From contig CAAGCO010000022.1 of NCBI GenBank assembly GCA_900768345.1, positions 1 to 64,000 of the forward strand: a stretch of 64,000 bases of DNA. The letters run 5' to 3'. The position numbers and the translations under genes are program-made. Shown here piece by piece: positions 36,575-47,776 of this stretch. This DNA comes from Bacilli bacterium. Lineage in GTDB: Bacteria > Bacillota_I > Bacilli_A > RF39 > UBA660. The notes beneath the pieces are model-generated. The model made no database searches, was not told the origin of the DNA, and saw only the letters and a list, made by a program, of their open reading frames with translations. The stretch's first letter is position 1. Every line of letters starts with the position of its first letter.

Positions 36575-39277
36575 ATGATAGAATTAAAGAATGTTTGTAA
36601 AGAGTATAAGGCTAAGAATAGAGTTGTAACTAAAGCACTTAATAATATTAATATAAAATTACCTAGTAGTGGTTTAGTCTTTGTACTAGGAAAAAGTGGT
36701 AGTGGTAAAAGTACACTTCTTAATTTAATAGGGTGTATGGATAAAGTTACTTCTGGTAATATATTAATTAATGATAAAGACATTTCTAAGTTAAGTGAAA
36801 GTAAACTTAATGATTATAGAAATTCTTGTTTTGGTTTTATATTTCAAGAGCATAATTTAATAGAAAAATTTAGTGTTTATGACAATCTTAAATTACCTTG
36901 TGCTTTAAAGAAACTTAAATATAAGAAAGATGATTATGACAAGATACTTAACTCTGTTTCATTAGATAATTTAGGTTATAGAAGAGTTAATGAGTTATCT
37001 GGTGGACAAAAGACTAGAGTTAGTATAGCAAGAGCATTAATTAAGAATCCTAATGTTATACTTGCTGATGAACCTACTGGTAACTTAGATTCTACTAATT
37101 CTATTCAAATATTTGAAATATTAAAAAATATATCTAAAGATAGACTTGTAATAGTAGTAACTCATGATACTGAATATGCTTATAAATATGGTGATAGAGT
37201 AATAGAAATAGAAGATGGAAATATTACTAAAGATAATATTGTTAATCAAATAAATGAAGATAATAAAGAAATTAAAATAGTTAAATCTAGATTATCTTTT
37301 GTGGATGCTATAAAATTTTCATCTATAAATCTTAGAAGAAAAACTATTAGATTAATTGTTATATCAATAATTATATCAGCGACTCTTACTTTATTTGGAT
37401 ATTCTTATTTAATGAGTGATATTGATATTATTAATACCCATGTTAAAACAATGATAAATAATAATGAAACTGAAATGACTCTTGTAAAAAAAATATCTGG
37501 TAAAAATCTTAGTGATATAAATCCAGCACTTAGTATAAGTGATGAAGATATAAAATATATTCGTAATAATATAACTAATAACATTGAACTTACATATAGA
37601 TTAGTTCTTGATAATGAATTTATGAAATTAGAAAAGAATATGGATTTTGAAAATCCTAATTTAGAACTTAGTTATAATGCTTATTATAATCATACATACA
37701 CTGAATCAACTTTTATAGAAAAATCTAAAGAAAGTTTAGAAAGTTTAAAACTTATTGGTAGCGCTCCTACTGGTAATAATGATATAGCTATATACAAAGT
37801 ACTTGCTGACTATTTATTAATAAATGGAACTATTATATTAGATAGTGATTCTAAAGGAAATTTAATACAAAAAACATGGTATCCAAAGGATTATAACGAT
37901 TTGGTTAATTCTCATAAAAAAATACTTTTAACTAATGGAAACTTTAGAAATTCTAAAAAATATTATGTTCTTATAACTGGTATCATTGATGAAGACTTAA
38001 GTAAGTTCGAAGTTCTTAAAACTATTGATAGAACTAAAGCAAAACATGAGCAAAAAACTTTACTTGATGAATTTAGTAATAAGTATATGCCATTATTAAA
38101 TTTAAGAATAGTTAGTGATAGCTTTTATAAAGATACAATAATGGATAAAAATTATATACTTGATAACAATTTATATGATTTAACCTATACTTATAATAAT
38201 GAAAAGTATTATACAAGTTTTAGTAGTAGTTTAATTAGTTCAGTTGAAATGAATATATATGATGGCAAAAAAACTAGAAAAATAAGTGATATTAAAGAAG
38301 ATGAAATAGTCTTAGATATGTCTTTAATTTCTAAAATGAATGGTGGAGATAAATTCTATTCTGAACAGTTAGAAATATATACTAAAAAAATAGATAAAGA
38401 ATATGAAGATAAAGTAAAACAAAGAGAAAAGAAACTAGAAGAAGAGCAAAAGAAGCTAGATGGTGATCCTGAATATATAGTAAAAGAAATACCTGAAATA
38501 GTTAAACTTGATGAAAATAAGATATTAGATGATTTTAACAAGAAATTCATTGATGATTTTGGAATAATAGGTAAAATCATTAATGTTTCTATAAATGATT
38601 TATATAAAGAAAATAATTCTAAGGCATACGATTTAAAAGTAATAGGATACGTGTATGGTAATAATGAAAATAATAGTGATAAATCTTTAGTTAATGAAAA
38701 ATTAATTAGTGAATACATGAGAGGTAACAGAGAAACTTATAAAATTAATATTAATGAAATAGATGAAAATAAAATTAAAGATTTATTAGTTAAGTATTCT
38801 GATGATAAGAATTTTAATATAAGTACATTATATAGCTCGACTATTAAGTCATTAAAAACTAGTGTTAATAAGCTAAATGGATTATTTAAGAAAATATCAT
38901 ACGGTTTAATAGCATTTTCTATAGTACTTTTGACATTGTATATATTAATGAGTATAAATAATAGTAAGAAAGAAATTGGTATTTTAAGAAGTTTAGGTAC
39001 TAAAATAAGTGGAATATATAAGATATTCTATATAGAAGGATTGATAATTGGTGTTATCTCTGTAGTCCTTTCATCAGTTTTTATATATTTTGGAACTGGA
39101 TTTATAAATAATTATATATCTAAAGATTTATTTTATAGTGTAAAACCAATAGTATTTAATCCTAACGTTATATTATATATTTCAGTAATTATATTTATTG
39201 CGGTAAGTATATCAAGTTTAATACCATTAATTAAAATATCTAAAAGTAAAGTTATTGATATTATATATAGTAAATAA
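36575..39277 (+). CDS. ABC transporter, ATPase fused to FtsX/MacB-type permease
   Basis: 900 aa. Residues 1-225 are a MacB/LolD-class ATPase: Walker A GKSGSGKSTL (about 39-48), signature LSGGQKTRVSIARAL and Walker B VILADEPTGNLDS. A membrane helix at about 265-285 begins the permease, then a large extracytoplasmic region (about 290-760, with a Lys/Glu-rich segment near 610-635), and three C-terminal helices (about 785-900) with the FtsX pattern KKEIGILRSLGTK. MacB-type pumps export peptides or transmit force across the envelope. Being a fusion, it needs no separate ATPase. Substrate unknown; no two-component genes are adjacent. Confidence 0.9.
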   Translation: MIELKNVCKEYKAKNRVVTKALNNINIKLPSSGLVFVLGKSGSGKSTLLNLIGCMDKVTSGNILINDKDISKLSESKLNDYRNSCFGFIFQEHNLIEKFSVYDNLKLPCALKKLKYKKDDYDKILNSVSLDNLGYRRVNELSGGQKTRVSIARALIKNPNVILADEPTGNLDSTNSIQIFEILKNISKDRLVIVVTHDTEYAYKYGDRVIEIEDGNITKDNIVNQINEDNKEIKIVKSRLSFVDAIKFSSINLRRKTIRLIVISIIISATLTLFGYSYLMSDIDIINTHVKTMINNNETEMTLVKKISGKNLSDINPALSISDEDIKYIRNNITNNIELTYRLVLDNEFMKLEKNMDFENPNLELSYNAYYNHTYTESTFIEKSKESLESLKLIGSAPTGNNDIAIYKVLADYLLINGTIILDSDSKGNLIQKTWYPKDYNDLVNSHKKILLTNGNFRNSKKYYVLITGIIDEDLSKFEVLKTIDRTKAKHEQKTLLDEFSNKYMPLLNLRIVSDSFYKDTIMDKNYILDNNLYDLTYTYNNEKYYTSFSSSLISSVEMNIYDGKKTRKISDIKEDEIVLDMSLISKMNGGDKFYSEQLEIYTKKIDKEYEDKVKQREKKLEEEQKKLDGDPEYIVKEIPEIVKLDENKILDDFNKKFIDDFGIIGKIINVSINDLYKENNSKAYDLKVIGYVYGNNENNSDKSLVNEKLISEYMRGNRETYKININEIDENKIKDLLVKYSDDKNFNISTLYSSTIKSLKTSVNKLNGLFKKISYGLIAFSIVLLTLYILMSINNSKKEIGILRSLGTKISGIYKIFYIEGLIIGVISVVLSSVFIYFGTGFINNYISKDLFYSVKPIVFNPNVILYISVIIFIAVSISSLIPLIKISKSKVIDIIYSK

Positions 39278-39283
39278 TAAAAG

Positions 39284-39304
39284 AGAGTTTTAAAAACTCT
39301 TTTT
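39284..39304 (+). terminator. Terminator of the ABC fusion gene
   Basis: AGAGTTT/AAACTCT stem, T-run. Confidence 0.75.
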
Positions 39305-39307
39305 ATA

Positions 39308-39316
39308 TGTTATAAT
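39308..39316 (+). promoter_or_regulatory. Extended -10 promoter of queA
   Basis: TGTTATAAT a few bases after the upstream terminator; predicted transcript start about 39323, giving a 44-nt leader. Confidence 0.55.
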
Positions 39317-39331
39317 TCTTAACTGAAAGAA

Positions 39332-39366
39332 GAGGTGAGTCGCTAGGCTGTATTCCTAGTGGATTT
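39332..39366 (+). promoter_or_regulatory. queA SD separated from the start codon by a hairpin
   Basis: The only good SD, GAGGTGA (39332-39338), lies 28 nt before ATG 39367. Between them 39341-39347 (CGCTAGG) pairs with 39355-39361 (CCTAGTG) around a 7-nt loop, with an extra T-G pair possible. Folding the hairpin leaves about 5-7 nt between SD and ATG, the normal spacing. Confidence 0.6.
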
Positions 39367-41554
<2,188 letters not shown>

Positions 41555-41605
41555 AATTTATTGATTTATCTTTAGATATATTTTATAATAGTTATGGTGA
41601 ACAAT

Positions 41606-42940
41606 ATGAATAAAGATAAAAAGTTATTATTTGGTATTGGAATAGTGTTTTTATTTCTAGCTACTGTTAGTTTTACATATGCATATTTTACAGCAACTAT
41701 AGTTAATAAAGATGTAAAAGATCAAGTAGTACAAACAGGTACTTTAGAACTAACTTATACTGATGGACCAGAGATAAATATACAAAATATGAAACCAGGA
41801 AATACAATAGCTAAGACAATAACTGTTAAAAATACTGGTTCCTTAGAAGCAAAATACAATATTATATGGCAAGAGTTGACAAATGAAATTACTAATGATG
41901 AAATGTTAATTGAAGGAACATGTACAAGTTCTAGTGGAACATGTGAATCTATTGAAAGTAGCTCAATTTCTGATAAAAGTATTAAAAAGAATATTTCTAT
42001 TGCTTCAGGAGTAACTCATACTTATAATCTAACTATTACATTTAAAGATACAAATACATCTCAAAATTATAATCAAGGTAAAAAGTTTAATGGTGTTTTA
42101 GGAATAGAAGAGTACAAAAAAGAAAGCATATATTGTACTTTTAATGGAGAACTTACTCAAGGTGCCGAGTATGTAAATGGTCAATATACTTATAGATATA
42201 TGCAAGAATCTAACTATAATGGTGAAGATTATATTTGGTCGAATATAGATAATGATGGTTGGGGCGTTGCATTAACGGATAGAACAAGTACTAAATCTAT
42301 TAATAGTGAATTATGTACATATATAAATGATAAACCAGTAGTATCTATGCGTTATATGTTTGCTGGTAGCAAAACAACAAGTTTAGACTTAAGTAACTTT
42401 AATACAAGTAATGTTACAAATATGAGTAGTATGTTTTATTTGAGCAATGCAACTAGTTTAGACTTAAGTAGTTTTGATACTGGTAATGTAATTAATATGA
42501 ATGGTATGTTTTTTAATAGTAGTGTTATATCAATAAATGGTTTAGAAAATTTTGATACTAGTAATGTGATTGATATGGGTTCTATGTTTAGAAGTAGTGG
42601 CGTCATATCATTAAATTTGTTAAGTTTTAATACGTCTAATGTCATTAAAATGTCTGAGATGTTTAATGGAACTAAATTAACTTCATTAGATTTAAGCAGC
42701 TTTGATACGAGTAATGTAACTAATATGCAGGGTATGTTTTATAGTAGTTTGCTTAAAACTATATATGTTAGTAATAAATTTAGTACAAGTAAAGTTACTC
42801 AAGATGGTTCTATGTTTAATGCTTGCACTAACTTAGTAGGTGGAGCAGGAACAAAATATGATTCTAGTCATTATGATAAAACATATGCTCGTATAGATGG
42901 AGGAACTAGTAGTCCTGGATACTTTACATTAAAGCAATAG
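41606..42940 (+). CDS. SipW-type signal surface protein with TasA-like domain and BspA (DUF285) repeats
   Basis: 444 aa from ATG 41606 (GGTGA precedes it; an ATG at 41594 overlaps that SD, and -10 TATAAT is at 41584-41589). Signal ends SFTYAYFTAT (about 21-30). Residues about 35-175 are a TasA-like domain nearly identical in motif order to the protein at 50879 (EINIQNMKPGNTIAKT, WQELTNEITNDEMLIEG). From about 245 there are BspA repeats (LDLSSFDTSNVTNM, about 7 copies). The end matches the window's first gene. It is inserted between tgt and the yrzE-like gene. Likely a surface adhesin or fibre component. Confidence 0.82.
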   Translation: MNKDKKLLFGIGIVFLFLATVSFTYAYFTATIVNKDVKDQVVQTGTLELTYTDGPEINIQNMKPGNTIAKTITVKNTGSLEAKYNIIWQELTNEITNDEMLIEGTCTSSSGTCESIESSSISDKSIKKNISIASGVTHTYNLTITFKDTNTSQNYNQGKKFNGVLGIEEYKKESIYCTFNGELTQGAEYVNGQYTYRYMQESNYNGEDYIWSNIDNDGWGVALTDRTSTKSINSELCTYINDKPVVSMRYMFAGSKTTSLDLSNFNTSNVTNMSSMFYLSNATSLDLSSFDTGNVINMNGMFFNSSVISINGLENFDTSNVIDMGSMFRSSGVISLNLLSFNTSNVIKMSEMFNGTKLTSLDLSSFDTSNVTNMQGMFYSSLLKTIYVSNKFSTSKVTQDGSMFNACTNLVGGAGTKYDSSHYDKTYARIDGGTSSPGYFTLKQ

Positions 42941-42965
42941 TTATGTAGAAATACATAGCTTTTTA
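42939..42965 (+). terminator. Terminator
   Basis: AGTTATGTA-GAAA-TACATAGCT, 9 bp with one T-G, then TTTTT; nearly the same stem (AGCTATGT) follows the paralogue at 683. Confidence 0.85.
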
Positions 42966-43322
42966 TTTAGTTTTTTTTGTTACGCCTATGATACCACCTG
43001 TGACTGAAGATAATATTAAAGACAAATAATATACTAGGGCACCAAAAGAATATTTTGAGATAAATAGAGTTATTATTGAAAATAAAATACAAATAGAAGT
43101 AGATACTATAAAACCATTTAAATATCCTTTTGATCTTTCTAGTGATGAAGTTTTAAATCCTAAAACAAAGAATAAAAGTAGAATAACTATATAATTTATT
43201 ATACTTACTGTGTTATAATTAAGAATTTCTAAATAATAAATTAAAGATATAATTAATAGATAAATTAAGAAAAGTGTTATAAATAAAGATATACTTTTTA
43301 AATAATTAATAATTTTATTCAT
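42963..43322 (-). CDS. TIGR04086/YrzE-like membrane protein
   Basis: 119 aa with four membrane segments, GFKTSSLERSKGYLNGFIVS between the second and third, and TGGIIGVTKKTK at the end; the pattern fits YrzE/TIGR04086. Function unknown. In Bacillus this gene sits just after tgt-yajC and before yrbG, the same neighbourhood as here, though on the opposite strand. Divergent from the yrbG-like gene. Confidence 0.7.
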   Translation of the reverse strand: MNKIINYLKSISLFITLFLIYLLIISLIYYLEILNYNTVSIINYIVILLLFFVLGFKTSSLERSKGYLNGFIVSTSICILFSIITLFISKYSFGALVYYLSLILSSVTGGIIGVTKKTK

Positions 43323-43394
43323 TTTATCACCTAATTAAGTATATTTGTGATTAAAAAATATATGAATTAAACATAATAATAGTAGGTGATATAT

Positions 43395-44045
43395 ATGGAT
43401 TTAGTAATGGTAATAATTAGAACAGTGTTTTTCTATCTGTTTGTGCTTGTTATATTTAGACTTATGGGTAAAAGAGAAATAGGAGAGTTATCTATACAAG
43501 ATTTAGTAGTTAGCTTATTGATTGCTGAATTAGTTGCGATTAGCATTGAAAACTATAAAGATTCTATGTTACTTACGGTTATACCTATACTTATACTTTT
43601 ATTCTTTGAGATAGTGGCTGGATACTTATCATTAAGATTTAATAAGTTTAGAAATATTATGGATGGCAAACCAGTTCTTATAATAAATAGAGGAATAATA
43701 AATTATAAAGAAATGATGAAACAAAGATATTCTTTAGATGACTTATTATTAGAACTTAGAAATAATAATATTAAGAATCTTAAAGATGTAGAGTATGCAG
43801 TCTTGGAAAATAGTGGAAAACTTAATGTGTTTAAATATAACTTTTTAGGTTTTGATTCTGCAAATCCATTTCCATTAATATTAGATGGTGTTGTTCAAAA
43901 AGATACATTATGTTATATGGACAAGGATGAAAAATGGTTACATGATTATTTGAGATGTAATAATCTTAAGAAAGAAGACGTGTTTTATGCATTTTATAAG
44001 AATAATAAGATTTATGTTATTAAGAGAAATGAATTAATTAGATAG
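43395..44045 (+). CDS. DUF421 (YetF/YrbG-like) membrane protein
   Basis: 216 aa from ATG 43395 with SD TAGGTGA; a GTG at 43386 lies inside that SD. Three membrane segments, LMGKREIGELSIQDLVVSLLIAELVA, then a cytoplasmic alpha/beta domain (GKPVLIINRGIINYKEM, DLLLELRNNNI). YetF-type proteins have no firm function. Position between yrzE-like and spoVB-like genes matches Bacillus yrbG. Its last 12 bp overlap the 3' end of the convergent flippase gene. Confidence 0.85.
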   Translation: MDLVMVIIRTVFFYLFVLVIFRLMGKREIGELSIQDLVVSLLIAELVAISIENYKDSMLLTVIPILILLFFEIVAGYLSLRFNKFRNIMDGKPVLIINRGIINYKEMMKQRYSLDDLLLELRNNNIKNLKDVEYAVLENSGKLNVFKYNFLGFDSANPFPLILDGVVQKDTLCYMDKDEKWLHDYLRCNNLKKEDVFYAFYKNNKIYVIKRNELIR

Positions 44046-45332
44046 TACTTTCTTTATTTCTTTAGCATAAAGGTATGTACTTAGAAGTAAGTTAATTATT
44101 ATTGATAATATAAGAGAATACATACCTATTTTAAGAAGTGATAAAGATGCTATTGAGATAAGTCTTATGATTGAAGATATGATAGTACATTTCATAGCAC
44201 TTTTTGATTTACCTAGGGCTTGAAGTGCATTTATAAGTGGATACTCAATATAGAATAATATTGTAAATGGACTTAGTAGTCTAATATAATCTAAACCTAG
44301 TGTTGTGTGATATAAAATATTTAAAAAAAAAGTAGGAAATAAAGTTATTATAAGAGTGGATAGTCCACCTATAGAGCAAGAGATTAAGACTATTTGTTTT
44401 ATTCTTTTTTTACACATTTTATTATTACCTAAACTGTAATATTTAGATAATTCTGGTACTAAAGATGTAGCCATATTTTGTGTGAAAAATTGTGGCATTA
44501 AAAGTAGTGACATTGCATAAGCATTTATGACTCCGTATTCATAAACTATAAAGTCTTTAGAGTATCCTACGTACATAAGAACGTTTGTAAGTACAATTGG
44601 CTCTAAGAAATAAGAAATTGAACCTATTATTTTACTTGAAGTAGAAGGTACACATATATCCATTACTTTTTTTATATCGTTCTTATTAAAATCATTTATA
44701 GATGGTCTAATATTTTTAGGAAAGAAATACAACATTACTAGTTGTGATATAACTTCACCGACTGCGTTTACTAAAATAATGAAACTAATTGCGTGTGTTA
44801 AACTAATACTTAAAAATTTATTTATAAATAATGTTATTAGTATTAATCTTGCAACTTGTTCTATAAAGTTAGATAACATATATGGAAACATATTTTGTTT
44901 TCCCCAAAAATATCCTTTTATAATTGAAGAAATACTTATGAATGGGGTTACTAGTGAAAGACATATTATTGGAAAATATAAAGTTTCATTTTTAAGAAGC
45001 GTACTAAGCGTTGGAGCAAGTAATATAGTTATTCCTATTATGAAAAAATTAATTATTATTGAAAGAGGAATAATTGATGTAAAAAGTGTTTTAGTTCTTG
45101 AACTTTTTTCTGATATTATTTTTGATAATGCGGTAGGGTAAGATAGAGTTGCGATTACACTTAAAAGAGAACTAGTCGGAGCAAGTAAACTATATAGTCC
45201 CATACCTTCAGCACCTAGTTTTCTAGTTACTATTATTTTTAATACGAAACCTACTAATTTACCAATTACTCCTCCGATAAGTAACACTAGTGTTGATTTT
45301 AAAAATATATTATTTTTTATTTTATTTAACAT
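44034..45332 (-). CDS. spoVB: SpoVB-like oligosaccharide flippase (MOP superfamily)
   Basis: 432 aa, 12-14 membrane segments, with the polysaccharide-transporter opening GGVIGKLVGFVLKIIVTRKLGAEGMGLYSL. SpoVB-type proteins move lipid-linked precursors for spore cortex peptidoglycan; the closest alternative is YkvU or another MOP flippase. Synteny next to yrbG- and yrzE-like genes supports spoVB. Minus strand, so the cluster is rearranged relative to Bacillus. Confidence 0.75.
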   Translation of the reverse strand: MLNKIKNNIFLKSTLVLLIGGVIGKLVGFVLKIIVTRKLGAEGMGLYSLLAPTSSLLSVIATLSYPTALSKIISEKSSRTKTLFTSIIPLSIIINFFIIGITILLAPTLSTLLKNETLYFPIICLSLVTPFISISSIIKGYFWGKQNMFPYMLSNFIEQVARLILITLFINKFLSISLTHAISFIILVNAVGEVISQLVMLYFFPKNIRPSINDFNKNDIKKVMDICVPSTSSKIIGSISYFLEPIVLTNVLMYVGYSKDFIVYEYGVINAYAMSLLLMPQFFTQNMATSLVPELSKYYSLGNNKMCKKRIKQIVLISCSIGGLSTLIITLFPTFFLNILYHTTLGLDYIRLLSPFTILFYIEYPLINALQALGKSKSAMKCTIISSIIRLISIASLSLLKIGMYSLILSIIINLLLSTYLYAKEIKKVLSN

Positions 45333-45351
45333 AATAAAGTATATGAAGTAG

Positions 45352-45380
45352 TTGATAAAGATATTTATTTATGGTATTAT
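45352..45380 (+). promoter_or_regulatory. metK leader promoter
   Basis: TTGATA at 45352, 17-bp spacer, TATTAT at 45375 with extended TG. Predicted start about 45387, giving a leader that contains the S-box. Confidence 0.65.
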
Positions 45381-45414
45381 TAGTGTGTTCTTAAAGAACA
45401 ACAATTTTAAAAAT

Positions 45415-45540
45415 TACCTTATAAAGAGTGACTGAGAGACTGGCTCTATGAAGTCACACCAACCTATTTGATTAGGTGGTAAACCCAGATGGATGAGGAT
45501 AACTTATATATACCTAAGTTATCTTAGGTATTTTTTCTTT
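45415..45540 (+). promoter_or_regulatory. SAM-I riboswitch (S-box) with transcription attenuator
   Basis: Conserved S-box blocks in order: AAAGAGTGACTGAGAGACTGG, CTCTATGAA, CCAACC and GGTGGTAAACCC. The expression platform is ATACCTAAG-TTAT-CTTAGGTAT with TTTTTT (45510-45536), and an antiterminator GATAACTTA/TAAGTTATC (about 45499-45524) competes with it. SAM binding should favour termination upstream of metK. Confidence 0.9.
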
Positions 45541-45576
45541 TTAAGGTAATTGTAATCTTGAAAGGAGGAAATATAT

Positions 45577-46611
45577 ATGAGATTATTTAGTAATGAAATT
45601 GTTTTTAGAGGTCATCCTGATAAAGTATGTGATCAAATAAGTGATGCTTTAGTGGATGAATTTATTAAAGGGGATAAGAAAAGCAGATGTGCGATTGAGA
45701 CTATGGGTGGTAAAGGTAAAATATTTATCACTGGGGAGGTTACATCAAAAAGTAAAGTTGATATTCCTAAAGTTGTAAAAAATGTTTTATTGGATGTTGG
45801 GTATAGTAATGACTATGAAATAATTAATAATATTGGTGTTCAAAGTAGTGATATTGCGATGGGTACTAATGATGAAGTAATGGGTGCTGGTGATCAAGGC
45901 ATGATGTTTGGATATGCTTGTAATGATAATGATTCATATTTACCTACAGCTATGGTTATACTCCAAGAGTTAAGCAAAAAGTATGATGGACTTAGAAAAG
46001 TTGATTCTAGATTTAAAAGTGATGGTAAAGCTCAGATAACTGGATACTATGATGAAGATATGAAACTTTTAAGTATTAAAACATTTACTATAAGTTATCA
46101 GAATACTGAAAAAGAAAGAAGTAAAACTGATAAAATAATTAGAGATATTTGTGATAATATTTGCTCTAAATATAATATCAAAGTAGAAAAATACTTGATA
46201 AATCCGACTGGTAAGTTTGAAATAGGCGGTTTCGAAGGTGATGCGGGTCTTACAGGTAGAAAGATAGTAGTTGATAGTTACGAGGGATTTGCTCCTGTAG
46301 GTGGTGGCGCTTTTAGTGGTAAAGATCCTACTAAGGTAGACAGAAGTGGTGCATATAAAGCAAGACTTATTGCAATACATTATCTTAAAAAATATAATCT
46401 TAAGTGGTGTAAAGTACAACTAAGTTATGCGATTGGTATTAGAAAGCCTTTAGCAATCTATATTGATAGTGATAAAGGTATTTTTAATGAAGAAGTGACT
46501 ATTAATAAATATGAGAGTTTATATGAAGAATGTGAACCTAAGAATATAATAGATGATTTAAACTTATTAAATGAAAGATTTTATGAAAGAAGCAAATATG
46601 GACATTTTTAA
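45577..46611 (+). CDS. metK: S-adenosylmethionine synthetase
   Basis: Makes SAM from methionine and ATP. Motifs FRGHPDKVCDQISDA (ATP/metal His and Asp), GAGDQGMMFGYA, GGFEGDAGLTGRKIVVDSY, GGGAFSGKDPTKVDRSGAY, and SYAIG. The 344-aa length is about 50 residues below the usual 395, mostly from shorter loops; all core motifs remain. SD AAAGGAGG. Controlled by the upstream S-box. Supplies SAM for queA, rlmB and the rlmD-like enzyme. Confidence 0.96.
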   Translation: MRLFSNEIVFRGHPDKVCDQISDALVDEFIKGDKKSRCAIETMGGKGKIFITGEVTSKSKVDIPKVVKNVLLDVGYSNDYEIINNIGVQSSDIAMGTNDEVMGAGDQGMMFGYACNDNDSYLPTAMVILQELSKKYDGLRKVDSRFKSDGKAQITGYYDEDMKLLSIKTFTISYQNTEKERSKTDKIIRDICDNICSKYNIKVEKYLINPTGKFEIGGFEGDAGLTGRKIVVDSYEGFAPVGGGAFSGKDPTKVDRSGAYKARLIAIHYLKKYNLKWCKVQLSYAIGIRKPLAIYIDSDKGIFNEEVTINKYESLYEECEPKNIIDDLNLLNERFYERSKYGHF

Positions 46612-46635
46612 AAGTGTAAAGTTTTTACATAAACC

Positions 46636-46663
46636 TTGATATAAAAAATTAATATGATATAAT
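46636..46663 (+). promoter_or_regulatory. Promoter of the 6S RNA candidate
   Basis: TTGATA at 46636, 16-bp spacer, TATAAT at 46658 with extended TG; predicted start 46670. Confidence 0.7.
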
Positions 46664-46669
46664 TAAATT

Positions 46670-46840
46670 AACCTAGATGAAATATAGCTCAATAAACCGG
46701 CTATGTAATACTATAGGGGGACTAATTAGTATATGGTGTTGAATATTGTATTTAATACAAGATCCCGAGTATGTTATGTGTCCTACCACCTCGTGCGAAA
46801 CGCGAGTTTTATTACACTATATTTACCTAGGTATTTTTTT
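46670..46840 (+). ncRNA. ssrS: 6S RNA candidate
   Basis: About 170 nt with its own promoter and a T7 end. The ends pair: ACCTAG (46671-46676)/CTAGGT (46827-46832), AAATATAG (46680-46687)/CTATATTT (46817-46824), then TGTAATA (46704-46710)/TATTACA (46810-46816). A bubble follows with a small hairpin on its 3' side (CTCGTG-CGAAA-CGCGAG, 46790-46806), and an apical arm begins GGGGGAC (46716-46722)/GTCC. A long rod with a central bubble and 3'-side mini-hairpin is the 6S pattern. It precedes tcdA, and in B. subtilis a 6S gene lies next to the tcdA homologue yrvM. 6S RNA binds housekeeping RNA polymerase. Confidence 0.75.
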
Positions 46841-46841
46841 G

Positions 46842-46850
46842 TGGTATAAT
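46842..46850 (+). promoter_or_regulatory. Extended -10 promoter of tcdA
   Basis: TGGTATAAT directly after the 6S T-run. Confidence 0.55.
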
Positions 46851-46877
46851 ATAGGCACTTTTGAAGGAGTGAAAGAT

Positions 46878-47564
46878 ATGAATCTTTGTAGACTTGAAAG
46901 TCTAATTGGAAGTGAAAACTTAGAAAAAGTTAGAAAACTTAAAGTGCTTATTATAGGTCTTGGTGGAGTAGGAGGTTATGCTCTTGAATCTTTAGTTAGA
47001 TGTGGTGTAGAAGATATAACTATAGTAGATGGAGATACTATTAAGCCAAGTAATATAAATAGACAAATTATAGCGACTTCTCGTAATAATAATAAATATA
47101 AAACTAGAGAATGGAAGAAAAGAATTAAACTTATTAATAAAAATGCATGCGTTAATATAATAAATACTTACATAACTCCTGATAATATAGAATTGTTATT
47201 TGGCGAAAAGTATGATTATATGATTGATGCTTGTGATACTACTCGTGTTAAAGTTGAACTTGTTAGAAGATGTCATGAGAATGGTATTAAGCTTGTTTCA
47301 TCAATGGGAACAGCTAAAAAGTTAGATGCTACTAAGTTGATAATAACTACACTTGATAAAACTAATACAGATCCACTTGCTAAAAAAGTAAGGCATGAAC
47401 TTGGAAAAGATAAAGATTTAATGAAAGATGTAGTTGTTGTAACATCTACTGAAAAAGCAATTGATACTAAGAATATGCTTGGTTCTAGTGCATTTGTTCC
47501 AGCCGTTGCAGGACTTTATATAACAAACTATATAGTAAGAAATACGATTGATAGTGTAAATTAA
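46878..47564 (+). CDS. tcdA: tRNA threonylcarbamoyladenosine dehydratase (TcdA, E1/ThiF family)
   Basis: Cyclises t6A to ct6A in ANN-decoding tRNAs using ATP. Nucleotide-binding GLGGVGGYALESLVRCGV, then VDGDTIKPSNINRQ and YDYMIDACDTTRVKVELV, as in TcdA/YrvM. 228 aa from ATG 46878 (SD GAAGGAGTGA); an upstream ATG at 46746 would run back through the ncRNA and promoter. A terminator follows. Confidence 0.9.
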   Translation: MNLCRLESLIGSENLEKVRKLKVLIIGLGGVGGYALESLVRCGVEDITIVDGDTIKPSNINRQIIATSRNNNKYKTREWKKRIKLINKNACVNIINTYITPDNIELLFGEKYDYMIDACDTTRVKVELVRRCHENGIKLVSSMGTAKKLDATKLIITTLDKTNTDPLAKKVRHELGKDKDLMKDVVVVTSTEKAIDTKNMLGSSAFVPAVAGLYITNYIVRNTIDSVN

Positions 47565-47585
47565 TTCCTTTATGGAATTTTTTTT
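47563..47585 (+). terminator. tcdA terminator
   Basis: AATTCC-TTTAT-GGAATT, eight T. Confidence 0.8.
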
Positions 47586-47771
47586 ATGGAAATTTCTAAA
47601 AAAGTGTTTTGATGGTTTACCTCTAATGTTAATGAAACTCATTATATCGTAGGTAAAAATATAAGAGAAACTATTCTTAAAAATGGTGAAATTATGCTGG
47701 AAGATATGCCAACGCCTGATAAAAGTTTAAAAGAACTTGAAAAAGATAGAAATAAAAAACTACCTTTATAA
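47586..47771 (+). pseudogene. 3' remnant of a dinD-like gene
   Basis: Reads MEISKKVF, an in-frame TGA (47610-47612), then WFTSNVNETHYIVGK and onward to TAA 47769. The segment VGKNIRETILKNG and the end MLEDMPTPDKSLKELEKD match the C-terminus of DNA-damage-inducible protein D (typically VGKxVRxTIxxxGGxMPEDLPTPxKSLKxLE). Only the last 60 or so residues remain, directly after the tcdA terminator and with no SD. Confidence 0.65.
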
Positions 47772-47776
47772 GTAGT

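Noticed and set aside
36575..39277. Two separate genes (ATPase and permease)
   Set aside because: The frame is continuous for 900 codons with no internal SD/start at the junction; fused MacB-type proteins are known.
39332..39361. preQ1 riboswitch before queA
   Set aside because: No preQ1-I or -II core sequences are present; only a simple stem-loop with an upstream SD.
46746..46877. Longer N-terminus for tcdA starting at ATG 46746
   Set aside because: It would translate through the 6S candidate, its T-run and the tcdA promoter; the ATG at 46878 has a strong SD and matches the family start.
47610..47612. TGA read as Trp (Mycoplasma-type code)
   Set aside because: TGG is used throughout for Trp, and TGA ends spoIVA exactly where a terminator begins; no TGA interrupts any conserved gene.
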